Source: DATBSL01 sp963729875
GTDB taxonomy: Bacteria; Acidobacteriota; Vicinamibacteria; Fen-336
Assembly (NCBI GenBank): GCA_963729875.1
Contig: CAVSPR010000009.1
Coordinates: forward strand, 372,001-436,000
DNA length: 64,000 nucleotides
Reading direction: 5' to 3'
Shown here one piece after another: positions 17,046-25,822 of this stretch. The stretch's first letter is position 1, and each line of letters opens with the position of its first letter. Made by a program: the position numbers and the translations under genes. The notes below the pieces were generated by a model, which saw nothing but the letters and a program-made list of their open reading frames with translations, ran no database searches and was not told the DNA's origin.

Positions 17046-17855
17046 GTGCTGCCGGGATTCGGGCTGACGCTCGGGTTCTCGCTCTTCTACCTGTGCCTGG
17101 TGGTGCTCATCCCGCTCGCGGCGCTCGCCCTGAGGGCCGCGTCCTTCGGGTGGGAAGCGCTGTGGCAGGCCACGACGGCGCCGCGGGTGCTCGCCTCCTA
17201 TCGGCTGACGTTCGGCGCCTCTCTCGCCGCCGCCCTCGTCAACGCCGTCTTCGGCTTCGTGGTGGCCTGGGTGCTGGTGCGCTACCGCTTCCCCGGCCGG
17301 CGCCTGGTGGACGCGCTGGTGGACCTGCCGTTCGCCCTGCCGACGGCCGTGGCCGGGATCGCCCTCACGTCGCTCTACGCCGAGACGGGCTGGCTGGGGC
17401 GGCCGCTCGCCTCGCTCGGCCTCAAGGTCGCCTTCACGCCCCTCGGTGTCGGCGTGGCCCTCACGTTCATCGGCCTGCCCTTCGTCGTGCGGACGCTGCA
17501 GCCGGTGCTGGAGGCGCTCGACCCCGAGGTCGAGGAGGCGGCGGCCAGCCTCGGCGCGAGCCGCGCCCACACCGTCTGGCGGGTGGTCCTGCCCGCGGTC
17601 GCGCCGGCCTGGCTGACCGGCGTCGCCCTCGCCTTCGCACGGGCGCTCGGGGAGTACGGGTCGGTCGTCTTCATCTCCGGGAACATGCCGATGCGGACCG
17701 AGATCGCCCCGCTCGTCATCATGACGAAGCTCGAGCAGTACGACTACGCCGGCGCCACCGCGATCGCGGTGACGCTGCTCGTGGCGTCCTTCCTCCTCCT
17801 GGGGGCCGTCAACCTGCTCCAGGCGTGGAGCGCCCGGCGCGGGGCGGTGGAGTAG
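17046..17855 (+). CDS. cysT: Sulfate ABC transporter permease CysT
   Basis: Inner-membrane permease, 269 aa from GTG 17046 (MLPGFGLTLGFSLFYL), with about six membrane segments and the cytoplasmic EAA loop (EEAAASLGASRAHTVWRVVLP) that docks on CysA. The frame is open upstream through the palindromic element, so the original N-terminus or ribosome site may have been replaced by the insertion; GTG 17046 has no strong Shine-Dalgarno sequence. It ends three bases before cysW. The partner subunits CysW and CysA follow directly. Confidence 0.92.
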   Translation: MLPGFGLTLGFSLFYLCLVVLIPLAALALRAASFGWEALWQATTAPRVLASYRLTFGASLAAALVNAVFGFVVAWVLVRYRFPGRRLVDALVDLPFALPTAVAGIALTSLYAETGWLGRPLASLGLKVAFTPLGVGVALTFIGLPFVVRTLQPVLEALDPEVEEAAASLGASRAHTVWRVVLPAVAPAWLTGVALAFARALGEYGSVVFISGNMPMRTEIAPLVIMTKLEQYDYAGATAIAVTLLVASFLLLGAVNLLQAWSARRGAVE

Positions 17856-17858
17856 GCC

Positions 17859-18725
17859 ATGGCCCGACCGACCACCGAGCCCCTCGCCGTCCGCGTTCTC
17901 CTGGTCGGCGTCGCCCTGGCCTTCCTCCTCCTCTTCCTCGTCCTGCCCCTCCTGCTCGTCTTCCAGCAGGCCCTCGAGAAGGGCGCCTCGGCGTACCTCG
18001 CGGCCATCCGCGAGCCGGACGCTCTCTCGGCGCTGCGCCTCACGCTCCTCACCGCGGCGATCGCGGTCCCCGCCAACCTCCTCTTCGGCCTCGCCGCCTC
18101 CTGGGCCATCGCCCGCTTCGACTTCCCCGGCCGGAGCGTCCTGCTCACCCTCATCGACCTGCCCTTCGCCATCTCGCCGGTCATCTCCGGCGTCGTGTTC
18201 ATCCTGCTCTTCGGCCGGCAGGGCTGGCTGGGGCCGTGGCTCGGCGCTCACGACCTGAAGATCGTCTTCGCCGTGCCCGGGATCGTCCTCGCCACCGTCT
18301 TCGTGACCTTCCCGTTCGTCGCCCGCGAGCTCATCCCGGTGATGCAGGCCCAGGGGCGCGACGAGGAGGAGGCGGCGGTCGTGCTCGGCGCCTCCGGGTG
18401 GCAGATCTTCCGGCGGGTGACGCTCCCCAACGTGAAGTGGGGGCTCCTCTACGGCGTCATCCTCTGCAACGCCCGCGCGATGGGCGAGTTCGGGGCGGTG
18501 TCGGTCGTCTCCGGCCACATCCGCGGCCTCACCAACACCCTGCCCCTGCACGTCGAGATCCTCTACAACGAGTACCAGTTCCAGGCGGCCTTCGCCGTCG
18601 CCTCGCTCCTCGCCCTCCTCGCCATCGTGACCCTCGTGGCGAAGAGCGTCGTCGAGTGGCGGGAGAAGGCGAGCGGGCGCGGGACCGTCGAGGAGCCGGA
18701 GCGGCTCGAGAGAGTGGAGCGATGA
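17859..18725 (+). CDS. cysW: Sulfate ABC transporter permease CysW
   Basis: 288-aa inner-membrane permease, partner of CysT. About six membrane segments, the motif FDFPGRSVLLTLIDLPFAIS, the EAA loop (EEEAAVVLGASGWQIFRRV) and the CysW-typical ARAMGEFGAVSVVSGHI. ATG 17859 lies 3 bp after the cysT stop; its own stop overlaps the cysA start by ATGA, indicating coupled translation. Confidence 0.95.
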   Translation: MARPTTEPLAVRVLLVGVALAFLLLFLVLPLLLVFQQALEKGASAYLAAIREPDALSALRLTLLTAAIAVPANLLFGLAASWAIARFDFPGRSVLLTLIDLPFAISPVISGVVFILLFGRQGWLGPWLGAHDLKIVFAVPGIVLATVFVTFPFVARELIPVMQAQGRDEEEAAVVLGASGWQIFRRVTLPNVKWGLLYGVILCNARAMGEFGAVSVVSGHIRGLTNTLPLHVEILYNEYQFQAAFAVASLLALLAIVTLVAKSVVEWREKASGRGTVEEPERLERVER

Positions 18726-19780
18726 GCATCGAAGTCAAGGGAGTCACGAAGACCTTCGGGTCGTTCACGGCCGTGAAGGACGTCAGCCTGAAGGTCCCCG
18801 ACGGCGAGCTCGTCGCCCTCCTCGGCCCCTCCGGCTCCGGCAAGACGAGCCTCCTGCGCATCATCGCCGGCCTCGAGCGGCCCGACCGTGGCCAGGTCCT
18901 CTTCGAGGGCCAGGACGCGACGCGCCGGGACGCGAAGGACCGCCGCGTCGGCTTCGTCTTCCAGCACTACGCCCTCTTCCGCCACATGAGCGTCTTCGAG
19001 AACGTGGCCTTCGGCCTGCGGGTGAGGCGGCGCGAGACGCGCCCCCCCGAAGCGGCGATCCGCGAGAAGGTGACGGACCTGCTGCGCATGGTGCAGCTCG
19101 ACTGGCTCTCGGACCGCCTGCCCTCGCAGCTCTCCGGGGGCCAGCGACAGCGGGTGGCCCTCGCCCGCGCCCTCGCGGTGGAGCCGCGGGTGCTGCTCCT
19201 CGACGAGCCCTTCGGCTCGCTCGACGCCAAGGTCCGCCAGGAGCTGCGTCGCTGGCTGCGCCGCCTGCACGACGAGATCCGCCTCACCAGCGTCTTCGTG
19301 ACCCACGACCAGGAGGAGGCGCTCGAGGTGGCCGACCGGGTGGTGGTCATGAACCAGGGCCGGGTCGAGCAGGTCGGCTCCCCGGAGGAGATCTTCGAGC
19401 GTCCGGCGACGCCGTTCGTGATCCAGTTCATGGGCAACGTCAACGTGTTCCACGGGCGGGTCCAGAACGGGAAGGCCCACCTCGGGCCGCTCGCCCTCGA
19501 CTACCCCGACCACCCGCACGCCGAGGAGAGGACGGCCGCCGGCTTCACCCGCCCCTACGACCTCGACGTCGAGCGCACCGCCGAGGCGGGAGGTGGCTTC
19601 TGGGCCACGCTGCGTCACGCGACGCCGGCGGGCGCGGTCGTCCGACTGGAGCTCGAGGGCGAGGACGGCGCCCTGCTGCAGGTGGAGATTCCGCGCGACC
19701 GCCACGAGGCGCTGCAGCCGCAGCTGGGCGAGCGGCTGTACCTGCGGCCGCGCCAGGTCCGCGTGTTCCTCGACGCATAG
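18722..19780 (+). CDS. cysA: Sulfate/thiosulfate import ATPase CysA
   Basis: 352-aa ATP-binding subunit. Walker A GPSGSGKT (residues 35-42), Q-loop FQHYALF, signature LSGGQRQR (about 137), Walker B VLLLDEP followed by the D-loop GSLDAK and H-loop FVTHDQ. The C-terminal part (GFTRPYDLDVER onward) is the TOBE-like regulatory domain of CysA. The ATG overlaps the cysW stop. Last gene of the sulfate operon; 94 bp separate it from the next start. Confidence 0.96.
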   Translation: MSIEVKGVTKTFGSFTAVKDVSLKVPDGELVALLGPSGSGKTSLLRIIAGLERPDRGQVLFEGQDATRRDAKDRRVGFVFQHYALFRHMSVFENVAFGLRVRRRETRPPEAAIREKVTDLLRMVQLDWLSDRLPSQLSGGQRQRVALARALAVEPRVLLLDEPFGSLDAKVRQELRRWLRRLHDEIRLTSVFVTHDQEEALEVADRVVVMNQGRVEQVGSPEEIFERPATPFVIQFMGNVNVFHGRVQNGKAHLGPLALDYPDHPHAEERTAAGFTRPYDLDVERTAEAGGGFWATLRHATPAGAVVRLELEGEDGALLQVEIPRDRHEALQPQLGERLYLRPRQVRVFLDA

Positions 19781-19874
19781 CCCGGGACCGAGCCGTTTCC
19801 GGGCTTGATGAAGGGCGGGTCGGGAACCTAGATTGGGTAGAGGGCCTCGTCCGGCCCCGCGCGAGGAGCCATCC

Positions 19875-20390
19875 ATGACGAGCCGAGCCGTGACGAACTT
19901 CATGAAGCAGCAGGGCTTCGCCGAGGAGCCTCCCGACGCCTGCGATATGCACTTCGAGGGGCTGTACTTCCAGCCCCGCATCGTCTTCCCGGCCGTGATC
20001 GCCGCGATCCTGCTGCAGCTGCTGTCGATCCCGGCTTCCGCCGTCCTGCACTTCGTCCTCTCCGCCGTCCTGTGGTGGAACACGCTCCTGCCCGCCCTCA
20101 ACCCCTTCGAGCTCGCCTACAACCGATGGGTGGCGCGGCCGAAGGGACGTCTCGCGCTCGTGCCCGCCCCCGGTCCGCGCCGGATGGCCCAGGGCATGGC
20201 CGCGGCGTTCAACCTCGGGGCCGGTCTCGCTCTCGTCGCCGGGACGGTGTCGCTCGCCTGGGTATTCCAGGCGATGCTGGTCGTCGGCTTCTCGGCGCTC
20301 CTCTTCGGCCGATTCTGCCTCGGTGCCTACGTCTACCACCTGCTGAAGGGCCGCGTGGCGTTCGCGAACTCGACCCTGCCCTGGGCCTGA
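19875..20390 (+). CDS. DUF4395-like membrane protein
   Basis: 171 aa with about four hydrophobic segments. Conserved-looking features are QQGFAEEPPDACDMHFEGLYFQPRIVF-type N-terminus (shown in part: DACDMHFEG), LPALNPFELAYN and the C-terminal LFGRFCLGAYVYHLL. The last motif resembles the Cys-containing end of DUF4395 proteins, which often accompany thioredoxin or sulfur-transfer genes; the match is from memory. ATG 19875 follows GAGGAGCCATCC; the open frame continues 42 bp upstream. It follows the sulfate operon and could be read with it. Confidence 0.6.
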   Translation: MTSRAVTNFMKQQGFAEEPPDACDMHFEGLYFQPRIVFPAVIAAILLQLLSIPASAVLHFVLSAVLWWNTLLPALNPFELAYNRWVARPKGRLALVPAPGPRRMAQGMAAAFNLGAGLALVAGTVSLAWVFQAMLVVGFSALLFGRFCLGAYVYHLLKGRVAFANSTLPWA

Positions 20391-20430
20391 TCGCCGCGAG
20401 CGGACGCGCTGCGCCCGGGTCGGCCCCATA

Positions 20431-22773
20431 ATGGGTCGATCGATGCCCCCGGAGACGGTCGCGCACTACCGGCTGAGGGAGCCGCTCGGCTCCGGCGCGA
20501 TGGGCGAAGTCTGGCTGGCGGAGGACACGCGCCTCCACCGCCTCGTCGCCCTGAAGATGCTGGCCCGGAAAGACACCGGCGACGCCGAGGCCGCCGGGCG
20601 CCTGCTGCGCGAGGCCCGGGTCGCATCCTCGCTCAGCCACCCGAACGTGGCCGTCGTCTACGACGTCGGCGAGGCCGAGCGCGACGGGACGAAGGTCGCC
20701 TACGTCGCGATGGAGTACGTCCGGGGCCGGACGCTCGCCCAGGTGCTCGAGGGCGGGCGCATCGAGGCGGCCTCCCTCCTGCCCATCGCGCGGCAGGTGG
20801 CGGAGGCCCTCGCCGACGCCCACGAGCACGGCGTCGTCCACCGCGACGTCAAGCCCGGCAACGTCATGCTGACCGAGCGCGGCCTCGTGAAGGTGCTCGA
20901 TTTCGGCCTCGCCCGCTTCGCGCCGCCGGGGCATCCGGACTCGGCCACGTGGAGCGGTCGCCACGGCGCCCTCGAGGGGGCGATCGTGGGGACCCTCGCC
21001 TACATGTCGCCCGAGCAGGCCCGGGGCCACTCGGTCGACGCGCGGAGCGACGTCTTCTCACTGGGCGTGCTGCTCTACGAGATGCTCGCCGGCCGCCGGC
21101 CCTTCGAAGGAAGGAACGCCATCGAGCTCGTCGAGGCGATCCTCACGCGGACCCCCCTGCCGCCGTCCACGGAGGGCCCCCTCGCCGCCGGCCTCTTCCA
21201 GGTCGTCGCGCGCATGCTCGAGAAGGACCCCGCGCGCCGCCCGGAGGACATGCGGCAGGTCCTCGGCGCCATCGACAGCCTGCTCGCGGGGGAGGCCCCG
21301 GCCCCTGCCCCGGGGCGCGAGCTCGCGGTGGCGGTGCTCGCCTTCACGAACGTGACCGGGCGGCCCGAGGACGCCTGGCTCGGCACGGGCCTCGCGGAGA
21401 CGGTGGCCGCGGGGCTCGCGTCGGTCAGCGGGCTCGCCGTGGTCTCCCGCGACCGTATCGCCGAGGCGGTGCGCGCCCTGGGCCTTCCCAAGGACGCCTC
21501 CGACCCCGCCCTGGCCACGCGGGTCGGGCGCGAGGCCGGCGCCCGCGCGGTCGTGACCGGCTCCTACCAGGGCCTCGGGGAGAGGATCCGCGTCACCGCC
21601 CGCGTCACGGACACCGCCACCGAGCGCGTGAGCCTCAGCCCGCGCGTGGACGGCACGCGCGAGGGCATCTTCGACCTGCAGGACCGCCTCGTGGCGGAGC
21701 TGGTGGCGGGCCTTCGCGGGCACCTGCCGGCGGCCCGGCTCGAGGAGACGCACAGCCTCGCCGCGTACGAGGCCTTCGCGAAGGGCCTCCTCAACTACCA
21801 GGAGGAGACACAGGAGTCGATCGACCGCGCCATCGTCTTCTTCCAGCGGGCCGCGGCTCTCGACCCCGGCTACGCCCGCGCCCACACGATGCTCGGGGCG
21901 GCGCTCGACCTGAAGGGCGACTACCTGACGACGCCCGAGCTCAGCGAGCGGGCGCTCGTTTCGCTCGATCGCGCCCTCGCCCTGCACCCGGACTCCGCCG
22001 AGGCGTGGCGGTACCGGGGCAGCGCCCTCGTCACCCTGAACCGCGACGACGAGGCCCTCGCCGCATTCGAGAACGCCCTCGCCCGCAATCCCCTGGACTC
22101 CTCGGCTCAGTCGGGCATCGCCCGGGTGCATTTCATTCTGCGCGGCGACTTCGCGAGCGCGGTCGTGGCCTACGAGAGGGCCCTCGCCCTGAACCCGCGG
22201 GCGGGCTGGAGCGCCCTCCAGCTCGCGCACTGCGCCACCTTCCTCCGCGACTTCCCGAAGGCGGAGGCCGCGGCGCGGCGGGCGGTGGAGCTGCAGCGGG
22301 CCTTCCTCTCCGGGCGCACAGGGATGGTGATCGTCGGGGCCCACATGCGCCTCGGCCACGCCTTCGCCGCGCAGGGCCGGCACCGCGAAGCCCTCGAGGA
22401 GTACGGCCACGAGGTCGAGTTCGTGACGAGCATCGAACACGCGCTCCGCGGCCGCATCTTCATCGAGCTCCAGCAGCGGATCGGCGAGGCCCGCCTCCGC
22501 CTCGGCGAGGACTTGGAGGGCCGCTCTGCCCTCGACCTCGCGATCGAGGCCTACGAGCGGCGCATGCGCACCGGGGCCGACGACGCGATGAGCCCCTACT
22601 ACGCGGCGTGCGCCTACGCGCTCCTGGGACAGGGGGACGCCGCCCTCGTCTGCCTCGAGAGGACGGCGGCGAAGCGACCGCGGCTCACCGCCGCCCGCGC
22701 CGCGCTCGAGCCCGCGCTCGAGTCGCTCCGCGACGAGCCGCGCTTCCGAGCGGTCGTTCAGGCCATCAGGTAG
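20431..22773 (+). CDS. Ser/Thr protein kinase with FlgO/TolB-N-like middle and TPR repeats
   Basis: 780 aa. Kinase domain residues 13-285: LGSGAMGEVW loop, K42, HRDVKPGN with D139, DFGLARF and SPEQARG, so catalytically complete. Residues about 295-430 (LAVAVLAFTNVTGRPEDAWLG, VVSRDRI, ARAVVTGSYQ) match the nucleotide-like domain often found between kinases or adenylate cyclases and TPRs, which resembles FlgO. The remainder holds at least five TPR units (RAAALDPGYARAHTMLGAAL, DRALALHPDSAEAWRYRGSAL). No transmembrane segment, unlike the other two kinases here. ATG 20431 or 20443 may be the start; neither has a good ribosome site. Its tail overlaps the convergent transporter gene by 16 bp. Confidence 0.9.
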   Translation: MGRSMPPETVAHYRLREPLGSGAMGEVWLAEDTRLHRLVALKMLARKDTGDAEAAGRLLREARVASSLSHPNVAVVYDVGEAERDGTKVAYVAMEYVRGRTLAQVLEGGRIEAASLLPIARQVAEALADAHEHGVVHRDVKPGNVMLTERGLVKVLDFGLARFAPPGHPDSATWSGRHGALEGAIVGTLAYMSPEQARGHSVDARSDVFSLGVLLYEMLAGRRPFEGRNAIELVEAILTRTPLPPSTEGPLAAGLFQVVARMLEKDPARRPEDMRQVLGAIDSLLAGEAPAPAPGRELAVAVLAFTNVTGRPEDAWLGTGLAETVAAGLASVSGLAVVSRDRIAEAVRALGLPKDASDPALATRVGREAGARAVVTGSYQGLGERIRVTARVTDTATERVSLSPRVDGTREGIFDLQDRLVAELVAGLRGHLPAARLEETHSLAAYEAFAKGLLNYQEETQESIDRAIVFFQRAAALDPGYARAHTMLGAALDLKGDYLTTPELSERALVSLDRALALHPDSAEAWRYRGSALVTLNRDDEALAAFENALARNPLDSSAQSGIARVHFILRGDFASAVVAYERALALNPRAGWSALQLAHCATFLRDFPKAEAAARRAVELQRAFLSGRTGMVIVGAHMRLGHAFAAQGRHREALEEYGHEVEFVTSIEHALRGRIFIELQQRIGEARLRLGEDLEGRSALDLAIEAYERRMRTGADDAMSPYYAACAYALLGQGDAALVCLERTAAKRPRLTAARAALEPALESLRDEPRFRAVVQAIR

Positions 22774-23621
22774 AAGGCGACCGCGGCGAGGGCCATTCCC
22801 GCCACCACCACGCGGTGGGGGATCACCCGGTAGAGGAGGAGCGAGAGCACGATCGTGATCACCGGGGCGAGGGCGTTGATCATGGGGCTCACGATGATCA
22901 CCTTGCCGTGGCGGAAGGCGTAGACCATGGTCAGCGCGCCGATCGAGTTGAGCAGCTGGATGGGGGCGCACAGCCAGGGCCCGCTCGGCCCCCAGTTGAT
23001 CGGCTTCGCGAAGTCGGTCATCCACACCGCCGCCGGCACGAGGACGAGGCCGGTGAGGGTCATGTAGAAGAAGATGCTCTCGCTCCGCATGGTGGCGTTG
23101 GCGAAGCGCAGCACGTAGGCCTGTATGCCCCAGGCCAGGAAGACGAGGAGCGCCAGCAGGAACCAGAGGCGTCCCTTCGCCGGGCTCGAGTGGTTGGGGG
23201 GCTGATAGGAGAGGAGCGGCATCGCGAGGAGGGCGAGGACGATCCCCGCCCACGCGCGCGGGCTGGCCGTCTCCGCGAGCAGGAGCACGGACAGAAGAAC
23301 GCTCACCACCGGCGACAGCGAGATCACCGGGAAGACGAGGTAGGCCGGACCGCGCCGCAGCGCGTCGAAGAGGACGAGCTGCCCCGCCGCGCCCAGGAGG
23401 CCCGCGGCCGACCCCAGGAGCACCGAGCGCAGGTCGTGCTCGGGCACCCAGCCGATGACCGCGAGCGCCACCGCCGCGCAGGGGACCATCGTGAGGGCCC
23501 AGACGGCGTAGCCGAGCGTGGCCGGAAACCCGTTCTTCTCCGGGCGCTCGATGAGCGCGCCCCAGACTCCCCAGAACAGCATGGTGACGACGGCGTAGAA
23601 GAACCAGAGGTTGGATTCCAT
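22758..23621 (-). CDS. EamA/DMT-superfamily transporter
   Basis: 287 aa, ten predicted membrane helices in two EamA repeats (first around VTMLFWGVWGALI to LLSVLLLAETAS, second from LLALLVFLAWGIQAYVL to ALAPVITIVLSLLL). Members move small metabolites, often sugars or amino acids. It is the last gene of the minus-strand run that includes the DeoR regulator, GatZ-like protein, DapA-like aldolase and epimerase, starting 33 bp after the regulator. Uptake or export of the catabolised sugar is plausible. Its stop lies inside the 3' end of the convergent kinase gene. Confidence 0.85.
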   Translation of the reverse strand: MESNLWFFYAVVTMLFWGVWGALIERPEKNGFPATLGYAVWALTMVPCAAVALAVIGWVPEHDLRSVLLGSAAGLLGAAGQLVLFDALRRGPAYLVFPVISLSPVVSVLLSVLLLAETASPRAWAGIVLALLAMPLLSYQPPNHSSPAKGRLWFLLALLVFLAWGIQAYVLRFANATMRSESIFFYMTLTGLVLVPAAVWMTDFAKPINWGPSGPWLCAPIQLLNSIGALTMVYAFRHGKVIIVSPMINALAPVITIVLSLLLYRVIPHRVVVAGMALAAVAFYLMA

Positions 23622-23654
23622 CGCTCTCCCGGGGGGCGGCGCGGCCGCCGGCTG

Positions 23655-24476
23655 TCACACGACGATCACGTCGACGTTGTGGGCGCGCAGGGCCGCCAGC
23701 ACCTCCGGGCTCACCCCGGAGTCGGTGATGACCCGGTGGACGGCGTCCAGCTTCGCGATGACGGACAGGCTCCGCCGCTGGAACTTCGAGGCGTCCGCCA
23801 CCACCACCACCTCGCGCGAGACCTGGATCATGACCGTGTTGAGCTGGGCCTCGACCACGTCCGGGGTCATGAGGCCGATCTCGGGGTCGAGGCCGTCGAT
23901 CCCGAGGAAGAGGCGGTCCGCGTGCAGCCCGCGCAGCGTCTGCTCGGCGGGCGGCCCGGCGAGCGAGTAGGACATCTGGCGCAGCACCCCGCCGATCATG
24001 ATGAGCCGTACATGGGGCAGGTTGGCGAGCTCCATCGCGATGTTGAGCGCGTTCGTGATGACGTTCAGCGAGCGCAGCTTGAGGAAGCGGATCTGCCGCG
24101 CGATCTCCGCGGTGGTGGTGCCGGAGTCGAGCATGATCGTCTCGCCGTCCTTGATCATCTGGGCGGCGGCGTGGCCGATCCGGACCTTCTCGGCGTGGTG
24201 GAGCGTCTCCTTGACCGTGATGGGGACGTCCTCGGGGGTGTCGGCGCGCTTCAGGGCCCCCCCGTGGGAGCGCACGACCGCCCCGAGATCGGCGAGGGCG
24301 TCGAGGTCGCCCCGGATGGTCACCGCGGAGACCCCGAACCGGCCGACGAGCTCGTCCACGGTGACCCGCTCCTGCGTGTCGAGCATCTCGAGGATCCGCC
24401 GCCGCCGCTCCTCGACCAGAAGCCGCGGGGCGCGGCCCTTCGCCGGGCCCGCCTCTTCCTTCCTTCGGCTTCGCAT
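23655..24476 (-). CDS. DeoR-family sugar-catabolism repressor (AgaR-like)
   Basis: 273 aa. N-terminal DeoR helix-turn-helix (RRRRILEMLDTQERVTVDELVGRFGVS, key parts RVTVDEL and VSAVTIRGDL) and a C-terminal phosphosugar-sensing domain (DSGTTTAEIAR, NVITNALNIA, DRLFLGIDGLD, VVVADASKF). Such proteins repress sugar operons and are released by a sugar phosphate. ATG 24476 is 5 bp after the GatZ-like gene; the longer frame would overlap it. Neighbours (GatZ-like, and the AgaS-like protein 13 kb away) suggest an amino-sugar or tagatose signal. Candidate sites are the phased CGTTTY repeats at 37650-37705 and a CTTTCGA downstream of the TonB-receptor promoter. Confidence 0.88.
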   Translation of the reverse strand: MRSRRKEEAGPAKGRAPRLLVEERRRRILEMLDTQERVTVDELVGRFGVSAVTIRGDLDALADLGAVVRSHGGALKRADTPEDVPITVKETLHHAEKVRIGHAAAQMIKDGETIMLDSGTTTAEIARQIRFLKLRSLNVITNALNIAMELANLPHVRLIMIGGVLRQMSYSLAGPPAEQTLRGLHADRLFLGIDGLDPEIGLMTPDVVEAQLNTVMIQVSREVVVVADASKFQRRSLSVIAKLDAVHRVITDSGVSPEVLAALRAHNVDVIVV

Positions 24477-24481
24477 GGCGC

Positions 24482-25822
24482 TCACCTCAGGGGCAAATCC
24501 GCGGCGGCCGAGACCCCCGCCGGGGCCGGGCGGCAGGCCCGCGCGTAGCGGCGGAGCACCCGCCGAACGTGCCACCGCTCGAGCCGGCCGGGGAGGCCGG
24601 GATCGTCCCCGGCCGTCGCTCCGGCGGCGTCCGGCAGGTACTGGCTCACGAGACCGAGCGGGAGACGCCGACGCTCCAGGTTGGCGTGGAGGCGCCCGAG
24701 GGCGGTCTGGACCTGCGGACACGTCCAGTAGTAGCGGCAACGGTCGCTGAGGCTGTACCGCCTCCGGAGACGGACCGCCTCGTCGTCGCCCCCGGCGTAC
24801 CAGGCCGTCCAGTGGCGCGGGTCGGAGAGCATGGCGTCGTCGAGCGCCTGCCCGAGTCCCGAGAGCCGATCCGCCGAGCGCCGGCCCAGGAGCTCGCCCT
24901 CGATCGCCTCGAGGGCGAACACGGCCTCGCGGAAGGCGAAGGTCAGCTCGGGGCCCACCTTGAGGATCGCGAAGCGATCCTGGACGAGCGCGCGCAGCGC
25001 CTCCTCGGCCTGGTAGTCCGTGGAGTGCGCCTCGTAGACGAGGCCGTGCGCGCCGGCGACGGCCGCCAGCTCCGCCGCCGCCTCCCGCCGGTAGGGGAAG
25101 ACGACGTCGTCGCCGAACTCGACGCCCGGCTGGACGACGAGGGCGACGACCCGGGAGACGACGTTCTCGAGGCCCCGTCGGGTGAAGGCCTCCCGGGTGA
25201 GCGCGAGGGTCCGCTCCACGTCCGGGGGCCGCGTGGGCACGGGGCCGCCGTGAGCGCTGGCCTGGCCGCCCGGCGGCGGGACCTCCGTGCCGACGACGTA
25301 GAGCGGGGCGGGCCGTCCGGGGGGGCACTCCGCCGCCGCCGCCTCCGCCGCCGCGGCGAGCTCGGCGGTCCGCGCCGCGGCCACCGTCTCCGCGAGCGGG
25401 CCCAGGGGGTCGTCGGCGCAGGCCATGCTCGCGTCGAGGTGGATCTTCGCGTACCCGGCGCGCACGTAGTCGCGGACCATGGCGCCCGCGCGCGCCATCG
25501 CGATCGTCGCGCCCAGCTCCCGCCAGGGGTGAGGCCCGAGGTGGTCGCCTCCCAGGATCACGCGCCCCACGGGCAGCTCCGCGTCCTCCGCGAGACGGCC
25601 CACGAAGGCCGCGAACTCCGCCGGCCTCACCCCCGTGTACCCGCCCTCCTGGTTGACCTGGTTGGAAGTGGACTCGACGAGGACCGTCCCCCCGTCCTCG
25701 AGCGCCTGCTCGAAGGCGGCCTGCAGGACGGCGGGGTGGGCGGAGCAGACCGACGTGATCCCGCGTGCGTCGCCTCCCGCGCGGGCGCGCAGGATCTCGG
25801 CGAGGGCGCTCAGCTCAGCCAT
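24482..25822 (-). CDS. gatZ: GatZ/KbaZ-like D-tagatose-1,6-bisphosphate aldolase-associated subunit
   Basis: 446 aa TIM-barrel protein with family markers GITSVCSAHPAVLQAAFEQA, LVESTSNQVNQEGGYTG, ILGGDHLGPHPW, KIHLDASMAC, VYEAHSTDYQ, ILKVGPELTFA and LFGR-equivalent C-terminus. GatZ/KbaZ/AgaZ proteins support the class II tagatose-bisphosphate aldolase GatY/KbaY, or have been proposed as tagatose-6-phosphate kinases. No GatY/KbaY gene is visible in this window; a DhnA-type aldolase at 36757-37638 could take that step. ATG 25822 overlaps the upstream gene by 13 bp, and only 5 bp separate it from the DeoR gene. Confidence 0.88.
   Translation of the reverse strand: MAELSALAEILRARAGGDARGITSVCSAHPAVLQAAFEQALEDGGTVLVESTSNQVNQEGGYTGVRPAEFAAFVGRLAEDAELPVGRVILGGDHLGPHPWRELGATIAMARAGAMVRDYVRAGYAKIHLDASMACADDPLGPLAETVAAARTAELAAAAEAAAAECPPGRPAPLYVVGTEVPPPGGQASAHGGPVPTRPPDVERTLALTREAFTRRGLENVVSRVVALVVQPGVEFGDDVVFPYRREAAAELAAVAGAHGLVYEAHSTDYQAEEALRALVQDRFAILKVGPELTFAFREAVFALEAIEGELLGRRSADRLSGLGQALDDAMLSDPRHWTAWYAGGDDEAVRLRRRYSLSDRCRYYWTCPQVQTALGRLHANLERRRLPLGLVSQYLPDAAGATAGDDPGLPGRLERWHVRRVLRRYARACRPAPAGVSAAADLPLR

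Noticed and set aside
20949..24548. 1199-codon plus-strand open frame
   Set aside because: Crosses the kinase gene in the wrong frame and then runs antisense to the EamA and DeoR genes.
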